Shown here: piece after piece, positions 1-8,617 of the stretch
How the letters are laid out: the number at the start of each line of letters is the position of its first letter
Numbering within the stretch: the first letter of the stretch is position 1
NCBI GenBank assembly: GCA_026936335.1
Contig: JAPMXV010000063.1
Span: 124,001 to 188,000, forward strand
DNA from: Mantamonas sphyraenae
Lineage: Eukaryota > CRuMs > Mantamonadidae
Reading direction: 5' to 3'
Length of the DNA: 64,000 bases
Program-made: the position numbers and the translations under genes
The notes under the pieces: generated by a model
Database searches by the model: none
Seen by the model: only the letters and a program-made list of their open reading frames with translations
What the model was told of the DNA's origin: nothing

Positions 1-1680
1 CACGTCGTTTGCCGCCACTCCCTGCCGTTGCATGTCCTCGTAGAAGCCCATCGCCGCCTTGACATCCTCACGCTGCGCACACGCGCTCATCAACGCCACA
101 TAAGTCGCCACCGTCGGCCTCGGCGCCGGAGCCGTGCCTCCCACCAGCGACGGAGATGATGATGATGACGACGACGATGACGATGATGACGATGACGATG
201 CGCCACGGTTGCCCTTGGTGCCGCTATTGCGTCGTCTTCGACGTCGACCTCGTGGCCGCGATGCATGCGAGCCCTGAGTCATGCGGTGATAGATCGCGGT
301 GGCGTCGCGGAGGCGCCCGTGCTTGCCGTACACGTGGATGAGTGAGTTGAGACACACCTCGTTGAGGGCAACGCCCATGCGGGTGGCTTCGTCCATGAGC
401 GCCTCGGCCTCGTTGATGTCGCCGATCTTTGCGGCGCGTGCGAGGAGCAAGCCAAAGGTGACGACGTCCTTTTGCACGCCGTGCACACGTGTCATGTCCT
501 GTGCCAAGCGCAGGGCACTGTCAAAGTCGTTGTTGAGCAGGAAGCCGTTGATCATGATGTTGAAGGAAAACTGGTTGGGCTTGAGGCCGAGCATGCGCAG
601 TTCGTCGAGCAGGGCCATGCCTTCCACCATCCGTTGCGTCTTTGCATACACGTCCAACACCGAGTTGAAACAGATGACGTCGGGTCGCACGCCTTCCACT
701 TGCATCTGTGTGTACAGATCCAGGGCCTGATCGTACTCACCCATGCGTGCGCACGTGTTGATCATCGCCGTGTACGTCCGTGTGTTGACAGATCGCCCGT
801 GGCGTGCGGTGGCACTGTGTGGCGACGTGCGCAGTTCCTCAAACAGGTCCCACGCCAGATCCAAGTCGTTGACACGTGCACACAACGAGATGAGAATGGT
901 GTAGGTGATTTCGTCCACCTCGTCCACCTTGTCCTTCATCGTGGCAAACAACGCCAACGCCTGCTTCTTTGTCTCTTTGATCCGTGCGGCCGTCTCGCCA
1001 CTGTCGCCCGTGTGCGCGTGCCGTTCCAAGTGTTTCAGGCACGCGTTGATGAGCGTCGTGTACGTAAACTGATTCGGCGTCAACTCTGCCTCCCGCATCG
1101 CCTCGTACAGTTGCATCGACCGCTTGAGGTCGCCGCGTTTGGCCAGCCCGTTGATCAACGCCGTGTAGGTGACAATGTTCGGTGTGATGCCTGCTCCCTG
1201 CAGCGTGTGCAACACCTCAAAGGCACGATTCACGTCGCCGCTCCGCACACACGCCGTGATCAGATGGTTGTATGTGGGCAGACGCACCTCCACGCCTGCC
1301 TCTTGCATGTGCGCAAACACGGAAAACGCCCGTTCCAGCTGTTTGTGTCGTCCGCACACTGCAATCAGGGCGTTGTACGCTTCCGGCGACACGTTGACCC
1401 CAGCGTTGCCTGCCTTGGCAAACAACTCAAACGCACGACTCAACTGATTGCGTTTGGTCGCTGCCACAATCAGGTTGGCGTACAACACCTCATCCTTGGT
1501 CTCCTGGGCCACGGAATCGTCGCCAGCTGCCCTTGCGTCACTCTCGTCCACCTCTATCTGCTGTATGCCAGCCTGTGCCGCCATACCACACCGCTGCACA
1601 ATGGCACCATGGATTCCATGTGCTGTGCCACTCACCTGTGCACACGTGCGACTGCCCATGGCCAGGTGCAGCGGGTGCAT
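1..1680 (-). CDS. Pentatricopeptide repeat (PPR) protein, 3' end beyond window
   Basis: The minus frame (codons starting at plus positions 1, 4, 7...) is open from about 1902 to the window start with no stop, so the C-terminus is cut off. It carries about twelve 35-residue PPR units in tandem, with the usual helix pattern, for example 'TYTALINGLAKRGDLKRSMQ' and 'CLNSLIHVYGKHGRLRDATA'. PPR proteins bind single-stranded RNA one base per repeat, usually in mitochondria or plastids; that role is family knowledge. A run of about 14 serines (coded near 152-199) separates the last repeats. The first ATG in frame is at 1680. The open frame upstream of it is Arg-rich and could be a targeting peptide reached through an unseen first exon, so the start is uncertain. 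The gene is divergent from CEP20. Confidence 0.85.
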   Translation of the reverse strand, partial: MHPLHLAMGSRTCAQVSGTAHGIHGAIVQRCGMAAQAGIQQIEVDESDARAAGDDSVAQETKDEVLYANLIVAATKRNQLSRAFELFAKAGNAGVNVSPEAYNALIAVCGRHKQLERAFSVFAHMQEAGVEVRLPTYNHLITACVRSGDVNRAFEVLHTLQGAGITPNIVTYTALINGLAKRGDLKRSMQLYEAMREAELTPNQFTYTTLINACLKHLERHAHTGDSGETAARIKETKKQALALFATMKDKVDEVDEITYTILISLCARVNDLDLAWDLFEELRTSPHSATARHGRSVNTRTYTAMINTCARMGEYDQALDLYTQMQVEGVRPDVICFNSVLDVYAKTQRMVEGMALLDELRMLGLKPNQFSFNIMINGFLLNNDFDSALRLAQDMTRVHGVQKDVVTFGLLLARAAKIGDINEAEALMDEATRMGVALNEVCLNSLIHVYGKHGRLRDATAIYHRMTQGSHASRPRGRRRRRRNSGTKGNRGASSSSSSSSSSSSSSSPSLVGGTAPAPRPTVATYVALMSACAQREDVKAAMGFYEDMQRQGVAANDV

Positions 1681-1901
1681 TTTGAGACGGATTTCCGCGG
1701 CCGTGGTCTGGCTGCGTTCTTGCCACGTGCACAGGCGGCGAGGGTGCGTGACACGTTCCACCTGCGCATGCACACGTCGCACCACCGCCACATGCACACA
1801 GGCACGGCGAAGGGTGGAGCGTTTGCGAAGGAGAATGGCTGCTGGTGGCCCGCCGGGCGCTTCCGGGCCAAATCCAACCTCCTCCCATCCAAAACGTACT
1901 C

Positions 1902-2120
1902 ATGGCTTCGGTGGAGGAACTGAAGGACGCGTTGACCGACGCCTTGCAAAGCAAAGGGGTCATGGGCGACATGAAGGCACAAATCCGCGCAGAGATTTAC
2001 AACTGCCTCAGTGACGAGGTGAGTGAACGACGATGCTGGGCAACGGATGGGTTTACATCGCACACGGCGTCACACACGCGTGCTATGGACACCCGAGAAG
2101 GATGGGTGGCACGTGCAGGG

Positions 2121-2155
<35 letters not shown>

Positions 2156-2837
2156 GCCGGTTGGCGCCAAAACGCGGGAAACGGCAACGGCGGGGCACTC
2201 ACTCACACAACGCGCGGGGACACACACGCACGTAAAGACGGAGGAGAAGCCGAGGCTGTCGAACGAGAACCTGTTGATCAACGAGCTGGTGCGTGAGTAC
2301 CTTGTGTTCAACGGATACAAGCACACGGCGTCGGTGCTGATCCCCGAGAGCGGCCAGCCCAAGGACGGCCTGGATCGCGAATTTATTGCCAGCGAGCTGA
2401 ACGTGCGGGAAACCAACAGTTCGCGAAGCGTGCCTCTCCTCTACTCCCTCGTGCACGCCTTTCGTACGGAGCAGATCGAGGCGTTCCGCGTGCGCAAAGA
2501 GAACAGCGGGGCGTCGTACAACAGCACAGCCGCCAGCCAGCAGCAGCAGCGCAGGGGCAACACCAGCACGACAAAGGCAATGCAGACGAAAGGACAGCAG
2601 ACACAAACACAGGGGAAGAACATGGAGGAGGTCGTCTACGGTGCCGTCGGGTCCATGGCGGGCTTCCGAGCGAGTGCCTACGACGACGACGACGACGACG
2701 ACGGGGCAGACTTTATGTATCAGCAAGACAACAAGGGCACCACCAACAACCACAACGAGGACACCGGGTACGACGACGACGGTGAGGAGCAAGAGGCATA
2801 CGCGGGTCAAACAGTGACGTTTTCTCATCTGAAATGA
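1902..2837 (+). CDS. CEP20: CEP20/FOR20 (FOPNL) centriolar LisH protein
   Basis: Two exons: 1902-2018 and 2238-2837. The 219-nt intron (GTGAGTG...AAAG) is a multiple of three and has no stop, so an unspliced frame runs through it, but the spliced product matches the family better. Exon 1 begins 'MASVEELKDALTDALQSKGV', the N-terminal helix of FOR20. Exon 2 gives 'RLSNENLLINELVREYL', the LisH dimerisation motif, then 'ASVLIPESGQPKDGL', which is also conserved in vertebrate FOPNL. FOR20 acts in basal body docking and ciliogenesis (family knowledge). The C-terminal third is Gln/Asp-rich, with a run of seven Asp and no known domain, longer than in animals. An in-frame ATG at 1845 is less likely as start. 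It fits a flagellated organism. Confidence 0.9.
2124..2153. repeat. (GT)n microsatellite inside the CEP20 intron
   Basis: An almost pure TG/GT dinucleotide run of about 28 nt lies in the middle of the CEP20 intron. It is one of several CA/TG tracts in the window that fall in introns or between divergent genes. Confidence 0.9.
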
Positions 2838-2862
2838 ACCACCGCACACACACACACACACC

Positions 2863-5856
2863 TTACTGGCTGTTGAGCACCTTGCGGATGACGTACTGCA
2901 GGATGCCACCATGACGGAAGTAGTCGAGTTCGATGGGGGTGTCCAGACGCAGGGTGGTGGTGAAGGAGCTGCCTGTGCTGACCTCGACGGTGACGTCCAT
3001 GCCGGGCTTCAGATCCTCGGGCAGCTTGATGGTGAACTGCTCCTCGCCCGACAGACCCAGGGAATCGGCGTCCTCGCCGTCCTTGTACTGCAGGGGCAGG
3101 ATGCCCATGCCGGCAAGGTTGGAGCGGTGGATGCGCTCGTAGGAGACGGCAATGACGGCCTTGACACCCTGCAGGTAGGGACCCTTGGCAGCCCAGTCTC
3201 GCGAGGAGCCCGAGCCGTACATGGCACCACCCAGCACGACGAGGGGTGCGTTCTGCTCCTCCTTGTAGCGCATGGCGGCGTCAAACACGTCCATGACGTC
3301 GCCCGACGGGATGTGCAGGGTCTTGGGTGCGGCCTTGCCGATAAACTTGTTCAGCAGGCGCACGTTGGCAAAGGTACCGCGTGCCATCACCTCGTCGTTG
3401 CCACGGCGGGAACCGTAGCTGTTGAAGTTCTTGCGCTCGATGCCACGCTCCTCCAGGTAGCGTGCGGCGGGCGAGTTCTTGGCAATGGCGCCGGCCGGGG
3501 AGATGTGGTCCGTGGTGATGGAGTCGCCCAGGTTGAGCAGGGCGTACGCGTTCTCGATGGTGTACTCGGGCGTCAGCTCCATTTCCATGGTTTGGAAAAA
3601 AGGGCGGGTTGTGGATGTACGTGGAGTCGTCCTGCCAGTCGTACGTGAGTCCGCTGCCAGCCTCCAGGGCGTTCCACTGCTCCGTGCCCTCTGTCACGCG
3701 CTTGTACACCTTGCGGAACATGTCCGGCACGACCACGGAGCCCACCAGCTCGTTGATCTCCTCCTTCGAGGGCCAGATGTCGGTGAGGAACACGTCGTTG
3801 CCCTCGCCGTCCTTGCCCAGCGGCGTGCTGTCAAAGTCAAACTTGGTGCTGCCTGCAAGGGCATAGGCAACCACCAGGGGCGGCGACGCCAGGTAGTTGG
3901 CCTGCACGTACTGGTGGATGCGGCCCTCAAAGTTGCGGTTGCCCGAGAGGACACCCGACACAATCAGGTCGCCTTCGGTGATGGCCTCCTCCACCTCCTT
4001 GGGCAGGGCACCCGAGTTGCCAATGCACGTGGTGCAGCCGTAGCCCACGGTGGCAAAGCCAATCTGGTCCAGGTACGTCTGCAGGCCGGCGTCCTCCAGG
4101 TACGAGGTGACCACACCCGAGCCCGGGGCCAGCGAGGTCTTGATGTACGGTGCCACCGAGAGACCCTTGGCCACGGCGTTGCGTGCCAGCAGACCGGCAG
4201 CCAGCATGACGGACGGGTTGCTGGTGTTGGTGCAGCTGGTGATGGCGGCGATGCACACGTCGCCGTGCGTCAGAGCGTACTCCGTGCCCTTGTACGTGAA
4301 CGGCACCGACTTCTTCTGCGCCTCGGCATCCACGTTGAAGCCCTTGAAGCCCACGGGGTTGTCCAGGCAGGCCTGAAAGTCGGTGGGCATGTCCTTGAGC
4401 GTCACGCGGTCGTGCGGGCGCTTGGGTCCGGCCAGCGAGGGCACCACGTCGCCCAGGTCCAGCTCCAGGGTGGTCGAGTACGTGGGCTCCGGTGCCTCGG
4501 TGCCAAAGAACATGCGCTGCGCACGGTGGTACTCCTCCACGTAGGCGCAGGTCTGCTCGTCGCGGCCGGTCTGACGCAGGTACTCCACGGTGACGCCGTC
4601 CACGGGGAAGAAGCCCATGGTGGCACCGTACTCCGGGGCCATGTTGGCAATGGTGGCACGGTCGGCCAGGGTCAGCTGGCTCAGGCCCTCGCCGTAGAAC
4701 TCGACAAACTTGCCCACCACGCCCAGTTGACGCAGCATGTCCACCACAGTCAGCACAAGGTCCGTGGCCGTGGCACGCGGGTCCAGCTTGCCCGTGAACT
4801 TGAAGCCCACCACCTCGGGGATGAGCATGGTGACGGCCTGGCCCAGCATGACGCTCTCGGCCTCGATGCCACCCACACCCCAGCCAAAGACACCCAGACC
4901 GTTGATCATGGTCGTGTGCGAATCGGTGCCCACCAACGAATCCGGGTACAGCAGACCGTCCTTGTTGAACACGGAACGGGCCAGGAATTCCAGGTTGACC
5001 TGGTGCACAATGCCCGAGCCGGGCGGGACGATGGTCAGGCCGTCAAACGCCTGGGCACCCCACTTGAGGAACTGGAAGCGCTCTCGGTTGCGGTTGAACT
5101 CCATGTCCTGGTTCTTGCGCACAGCGTCCTCGTCGGCGAAAAAGTCGACCTGAACGGAGTGGTCGATGACGAGATCGACGGGCACGGCCGGGTTGATGCT
5201 CTTGGCCTCGCCGCCCAGACGGACAACGGCGTCACGCATGGCGGCAATGTCCACGACGGCAGGCACACCTGTGAAATCCTGCAGGATCACACGGCTGGGC
5301 ACAACCGAGATGTCCTTGTTCTCCGTCGAGGTCTTGCTCCAGTTGAGCAGGTCCTCCAGGTTGGCCTCGGTGATGTTGACCCCGTCCGCGTTGCGCAGCA
5401 CGTTCTCCACCATCACACGCACGCAGTACGGCAGCGCGTCTGTATGCGTGCACGGCATGCGTACACAGGGCACATGATCCAGGCGTGGGACACACGTGTG
5501 AGTGTGTGCAGACTCGCATGCGTGCGTACGCGGCGTTGGCAAGGGCGTTTTTTCCGCTGCAAGCGCCGCGGAGAAATCGTCTTCGGAGGGAAAATCCAGG
5601 AGCAACGGAACGCACGCGCCTGCACGGCAGCACGACATGCAGTGCAGTCCCGAGGGGCATGGGAATATGGACACGTACCGTAGCGCTCGTCCGACGGCAC
5701 CTGGTAGTACTTGTAGGTCTCGTCGTTGACCTTGAGCTCGGTCAGAGTGGATTCAAACGGGTTGGCAGTCGCTGTGTGCGCAAACGAGGGTGTGCCGGAA
5801 GGGTGTGAGCGCACATACGGGCGGCCATGGTTGGGGCACAGGAGGTGGAACGCCAT
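2863..5856 (-). CDS. ACO: Aconitate hydratase (AcnA/IRP1 type), with one apparent frameshift
   Basis: It interconverts citrate and isocitrate with a 4Fe-4S cluster. Exon 1 is 5856-5679; the intron is 5678-5440; exon 2 starts at 5439. Joined, they give '[12 protein letters not shown]' then '[17 protein letters not shown]', as in cytosolic/bacterial AcnA. Cluster cysteines are visible in '[13 protein letters not shown]' and '[12 protein letters not shown]'. The C-terminal swivel domain has '[11 protein letters not shown]' and '[20 protein letters not shown]'. The full length of about 915 residues fits the family. At 3595-3601 a run of six T on the coding strand shifts the frame: '[10 protein letters not shown]' ends one frame and '[18 protein letters not shown]' lies in the +1 frame. 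Five T would restore it. The first exon has no strong targeting peptide, and a further upstream exon cannot be excluded. Confidence 0.9.
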
Positions 5857-6046
5857 GGGAAATTTGGAACAATGGCTGTGGATGACTTACACATTTGAGT
5901 GTGCTGAGGTTTGAGGTGGTTGCGACGGCGTGGTGCGGGTGTGTGGGGTGTGTGGGGTGTGTGGGTGGGACAATGTGAAACACGGTTGGGGTCCATTGCC
6001 AATTGTCGTTCGTTGCCCCGTTTGCTTCCCTCTCTCTTCTCACGGG

Positions 6047-7294
6047 TCACACTTGCGACGTGGTGGTGTTTCCGCCGGCGAGGAAGAGGTAGAGGGTGAT
6101 CATGAGGCTGATGCTCTGCGTGGTCAGACGTGGGGTGATGGCGATGACACCTCCGATCTTGAGAAAGGTGATGCGGTTGGCAATGGCCAAAATCAGGCGC
6201 TGGATGGCCTCGTTGCTGGTGCTGGACACAGGCGACAGATGTGCAGCGAGCTCGTGTCCCAAATCGGAGCTGTATGCGTGCAAGCGTGCACCCAATCCCA
6301 TGAGGATGGAAAACACGACGAGGTAGCTTATGAGAAAGGCAAACACGTGTGGCAGCCAGGCCAAGGAGAGCTGCTGGATCATCAACACCATGAGCAGGGC
6401 ACTGCCGCCAATCAAGGCTGTCAACATGGCGCCAAACACGCTGTTGGCCGTGCGCAGATCGCAGCACGCACGTCGGTGCAGGATGTCCAGGTGTTCCACA
6501 TCCACAGCTGTGAGGGAACCGTGCTCAATGTTGCGCAGCTCGCGCAACACCGCTGCCAGACGCTTGTTGGCAATGATGCCAAAGAGAAAGAGACCCATGA
6601 TGGGCGTGACCATGGATTCGATCAAGTAGCAGCGGAAAAAGGCCTCCAAGACAATCAGGGGCGAGGTTCGAGGTCCCAAGTAGGCGAAAAGCAGCTCGTA
6701 GGACTTTTGCATGTCTGTGTCCAGGTTGCCATCCACAAAGTTGGAGAACAACACAGCACAGAACGCAACGTTGGCACCAATGAACACGGTGGCGGAGTAG
6801 AAGAGGAAACGAAGCTTGTCGTGTGCCTTGGGATGATCCTTGACAATGTCCCACACGCGATCCCACCACTGTTTGGGAGCAAGCCAGAACATGCTGATGG
6901 TGATCACCGTGGCTTGGATGTCAAAGAGGAAGAGGATGAGGCCCTGCGAGAAATCAAACGTCTTGGTCTTGGGCGAAAGCACAGCCACAGCCTCAAAGAT
7001 AATGCGCAAGACGTGCAGCAGGTGAATAATTATGGCGTAGATCATAATGCTGGGGTGTGAGCATCGTTGGACCGCAAAGGCGTAGAGAACGCCGTTGGTG
7101 ATTCTGTGTTCCAGTGAGTGGGTTGCCTTTGCCTCCGCGCTCCCGAGCGGGGGCCCAGTCTCCTTGGCAGCGGCCACCAGCTCCACGAGACTGCCGTTGC
7201 GTGCAGGCAGCAAGTCAGCGTCACTTTGGTCGTGGACCTGACTCTTTCCCTGATTCATGGGGGGTTTTGGGTTTGGACCACCGGCGCTGCGCAT
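6047..7294 (-). CDS. Seven-TM gustatory-receptor-like (GRL) protein 1
   Basis: A single exon of 415 residues, starting at ATG 7294; longer in-frame openings run into a CA repeat. Seven hydrophobic segments are visible, for example 'IMIYAIIIHLLHVLRIIF', 'LILFLFDIQATVITISMFWL', 'LTALIGGSALLMVLMIQQL' and 'SISLMITLYLFLAG'. A long hydrophilic loop lies between segments 4 and 5, ending 'HRRACCDLRTANSVFGAML'. This resembles the loop and helix before TM5 in insect gustatory/odorant receptors and their protist homologs. The C-terminal helix 'TLYLFLAGG' sits where the family has T-Y-(five hydrophobic)-Q-F, though here Gln is replaced by Gly. It is similar in layout to the protein at 12988-14424. GRL membership is inference; an unnamed seven-TM family is the alternative. 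Confidence 0.6.
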   Translation of the reverse strand: MRSAGGPNPKPPMNQGKSQVHDQSDADLLPARNGSLVELVAAAKETGPPLGSAEAKATHSLEHRITNGVLYAFAVQRCSHPSIMIYAIIIHLLHVLRIIFEAVAVLSPKTKTFDFSQGLILFLFDIQATVITISMFWLAPKQWWDRVWDIVKDHPKAHDKLRFLFYSATVFIGANVAFCAVLFSNFVDGNLDTDMQKSYELLFAYLGPRTSPLIVLEAFFRCYLIESMVTPIMGLFLFGIIANKRLAAVLRELRNIEHGSLTAVDVEHLDILHRRACCDLRTANSVFGAMLTALIGGSALLMVLMIQQLSLAWLPHVFAFLISYLVVFSILMGLGARLHAYSSDLGHELAAHLSPVSSTSNEAIQRLILAIANRITFLKIGGVIAITPRLTTQSISLMITLYLFLAGGNTTTSQV

Positions 7295-7342
7295 CAGGTG
7301 AGTGTGCAGGGTGAGGAGGGAGGGAGGGTTGGGGTGACGATG

Positions 7343-7344
<2 letters not shown>

Positions 7345-7389
<45 letters not shown>
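7345..7389. repeat. (AC)n microsatellite between divergent genes
   Basis: A perfect AC run of about 45 nt in the 170-bp gap between the divergent starts of the GRL-1 gene (7294, minus) and MYG1 (7465, plus). A tract of this kind can adopt Z-DNA and would sit in a shared promoter region; the regulatory meaning is inference. Confidence 0.9.
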
Positions 7390-7390
<1 letters not shown>

Positions 7391-7464
7391 GGGGAGAGAA
7401 TCGCACAGGGGCGCCCGGAAGACCACGCTAAAAGCCCCATTAACCCACCCACACAGCACAAAGG

Positions 7465-8488
7465 ATGTCTGTGAGCGATTCTGGAAAGCGCAAGATCACG
7501 CGCATTGGCACACACAATGGCAAGTTCCACTGTGACGAGGCACTGGCGTGCTACATGCTGAAGACCCTGGACGAGTTTGCGGATGCGGAAATCACGCGCA
7601 CGCGGGACAGCAAGGTGCTCAACGACATGGATGTGGTGGTGGACGTGGGTGGCGAGTACGACGCAGAGGCAGGACGGTTCGACCACCACCAGCGCGGCTT
7701 CACAGACACGCTGGTGACGGATCGAAAGACATACAACACGAAGCTGTCGTCGGCAGGGCTGATCTACAAGCACTACGGCCACCAGGTGATCAGCAAGTTG
7801 ACGGGCTGCACGGACGAGGAGACTGTGGATGAGCTGTTCCACCGCGTGTACGAATCGTTTGTGGAGGCGCTGGACGGCATCGACAACGGGATCTCGCAAT
7901 ACCCGGCGGACCTGGAGCCGGCGTACAAGTCGAGCACGGACCTTCCCTCGCGCGTGGGACGCCTCAACCCTAGCTGGAACCAGGAGGATTTGGATGAGGA
8001 TGTGCTGTTCAAGCAGGCCATGCAGTTGGCCGGTGGGGAGTTTGCCCAGTGTGTGCAGGAGTTTTACACCTCCTGGCTGCCTGCACGCAACATTGTGGCC
8101 GAATCGTTGGACGCCAGCAGCGAGTATGCAGCCGACAACGAGATTCTTGTGCTGCAGCGCATGTGCCCGTGGAAGGAGCATCTGGTGGATCTGGAAGCCA
8201 AGCGAGACATTAACGTCAAGTATGTGCTGTTCCCCTGACCGTTCCAAGGGCTACCGCATCCAGGCTGTGCCCATTCGACCCGATTCGTTTGAACTGCGTC
8301 TGGGTTTGCCCGAACCATGGCGTGGAATGCGCGACGAGAAGCTGGACGAGGTCACAGGTGTGCCCGGCGGCGTCTTTGTTCACATCAACGGATTCATTGG
8401 CGGCCACAGCACCTTTGAGGGTGCCCTTGAGCTTGCTCAAAAGGCCCTGGCATTCTACAAGGAGAAAGAGATGACGTTGGAGTCGTGA
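7465..8488 (+). CDS. MYG1: MYG1 exonuclease family protein, interrupted by +1 frameshift
   Basis: MYG1 is a DHH-like 3'-5' RNA exonuclease of nucleus and mitochondrion (family knowledge). The first frame (7465-8238) has the metal-binding motifs 'IGTHNGKFHCDEALACYML' and 'DVGGEYDAEAGRFDHHQRGF', and runs to 'DINVKYVLFP' followed by TGA. The conserved rest, 'DRSKGYRIQAVPIRPDSFE', 'LPEPWRGMRDEKLDEVTG' and 'GVFVHINGFIGGHSTFEGAL', is intact but in the +1 frame, to a stop at 8488. The break reads TTC CCC TGA CCG; dropping the T at 8236 restores F-P-D. The shift is therefore a single extra base, or a +1 ribosomal frameshift at CCC-TGA-C. No intron with usable sites explains it. The start at 7465 fits the family, whose first conserved block begins a few residues later. 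Confidence 0.9.
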
Positions 8489-8617
8489 ATGCAGTCGATT
8501 TGTCTTTTTGGGGTCAGGTCGAGACACACGGAATGTGATCGATGATGGTCATCACCCGTGTGTCCCTCCGGTTTTTGATTTATTTGTGGGGGTTGTTGTT
8601 GTGTTTTGTGTGGCAAC

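Noticed and set aside
472..1923. Long plus-strand open frame of 483 codons
   Set aside because: It is antisense to the PPR repeats, has no recognisable domain, and arises from the codon bias of the real minus-strand gene.
2019..2237. Possible retained segment coding about 73 extra residues in CEP20
   Set aside because: It has GTGAGT and AG ends, contains a GT microsatellite, and its removal restores the conserved FOR20 sequence.
3479..5683. 734-codon plus-strand frame
   Set aside because: It mirrors the aconitase gene in the complementary frame; His/Val/Leu-rich composition with no family resemblance.
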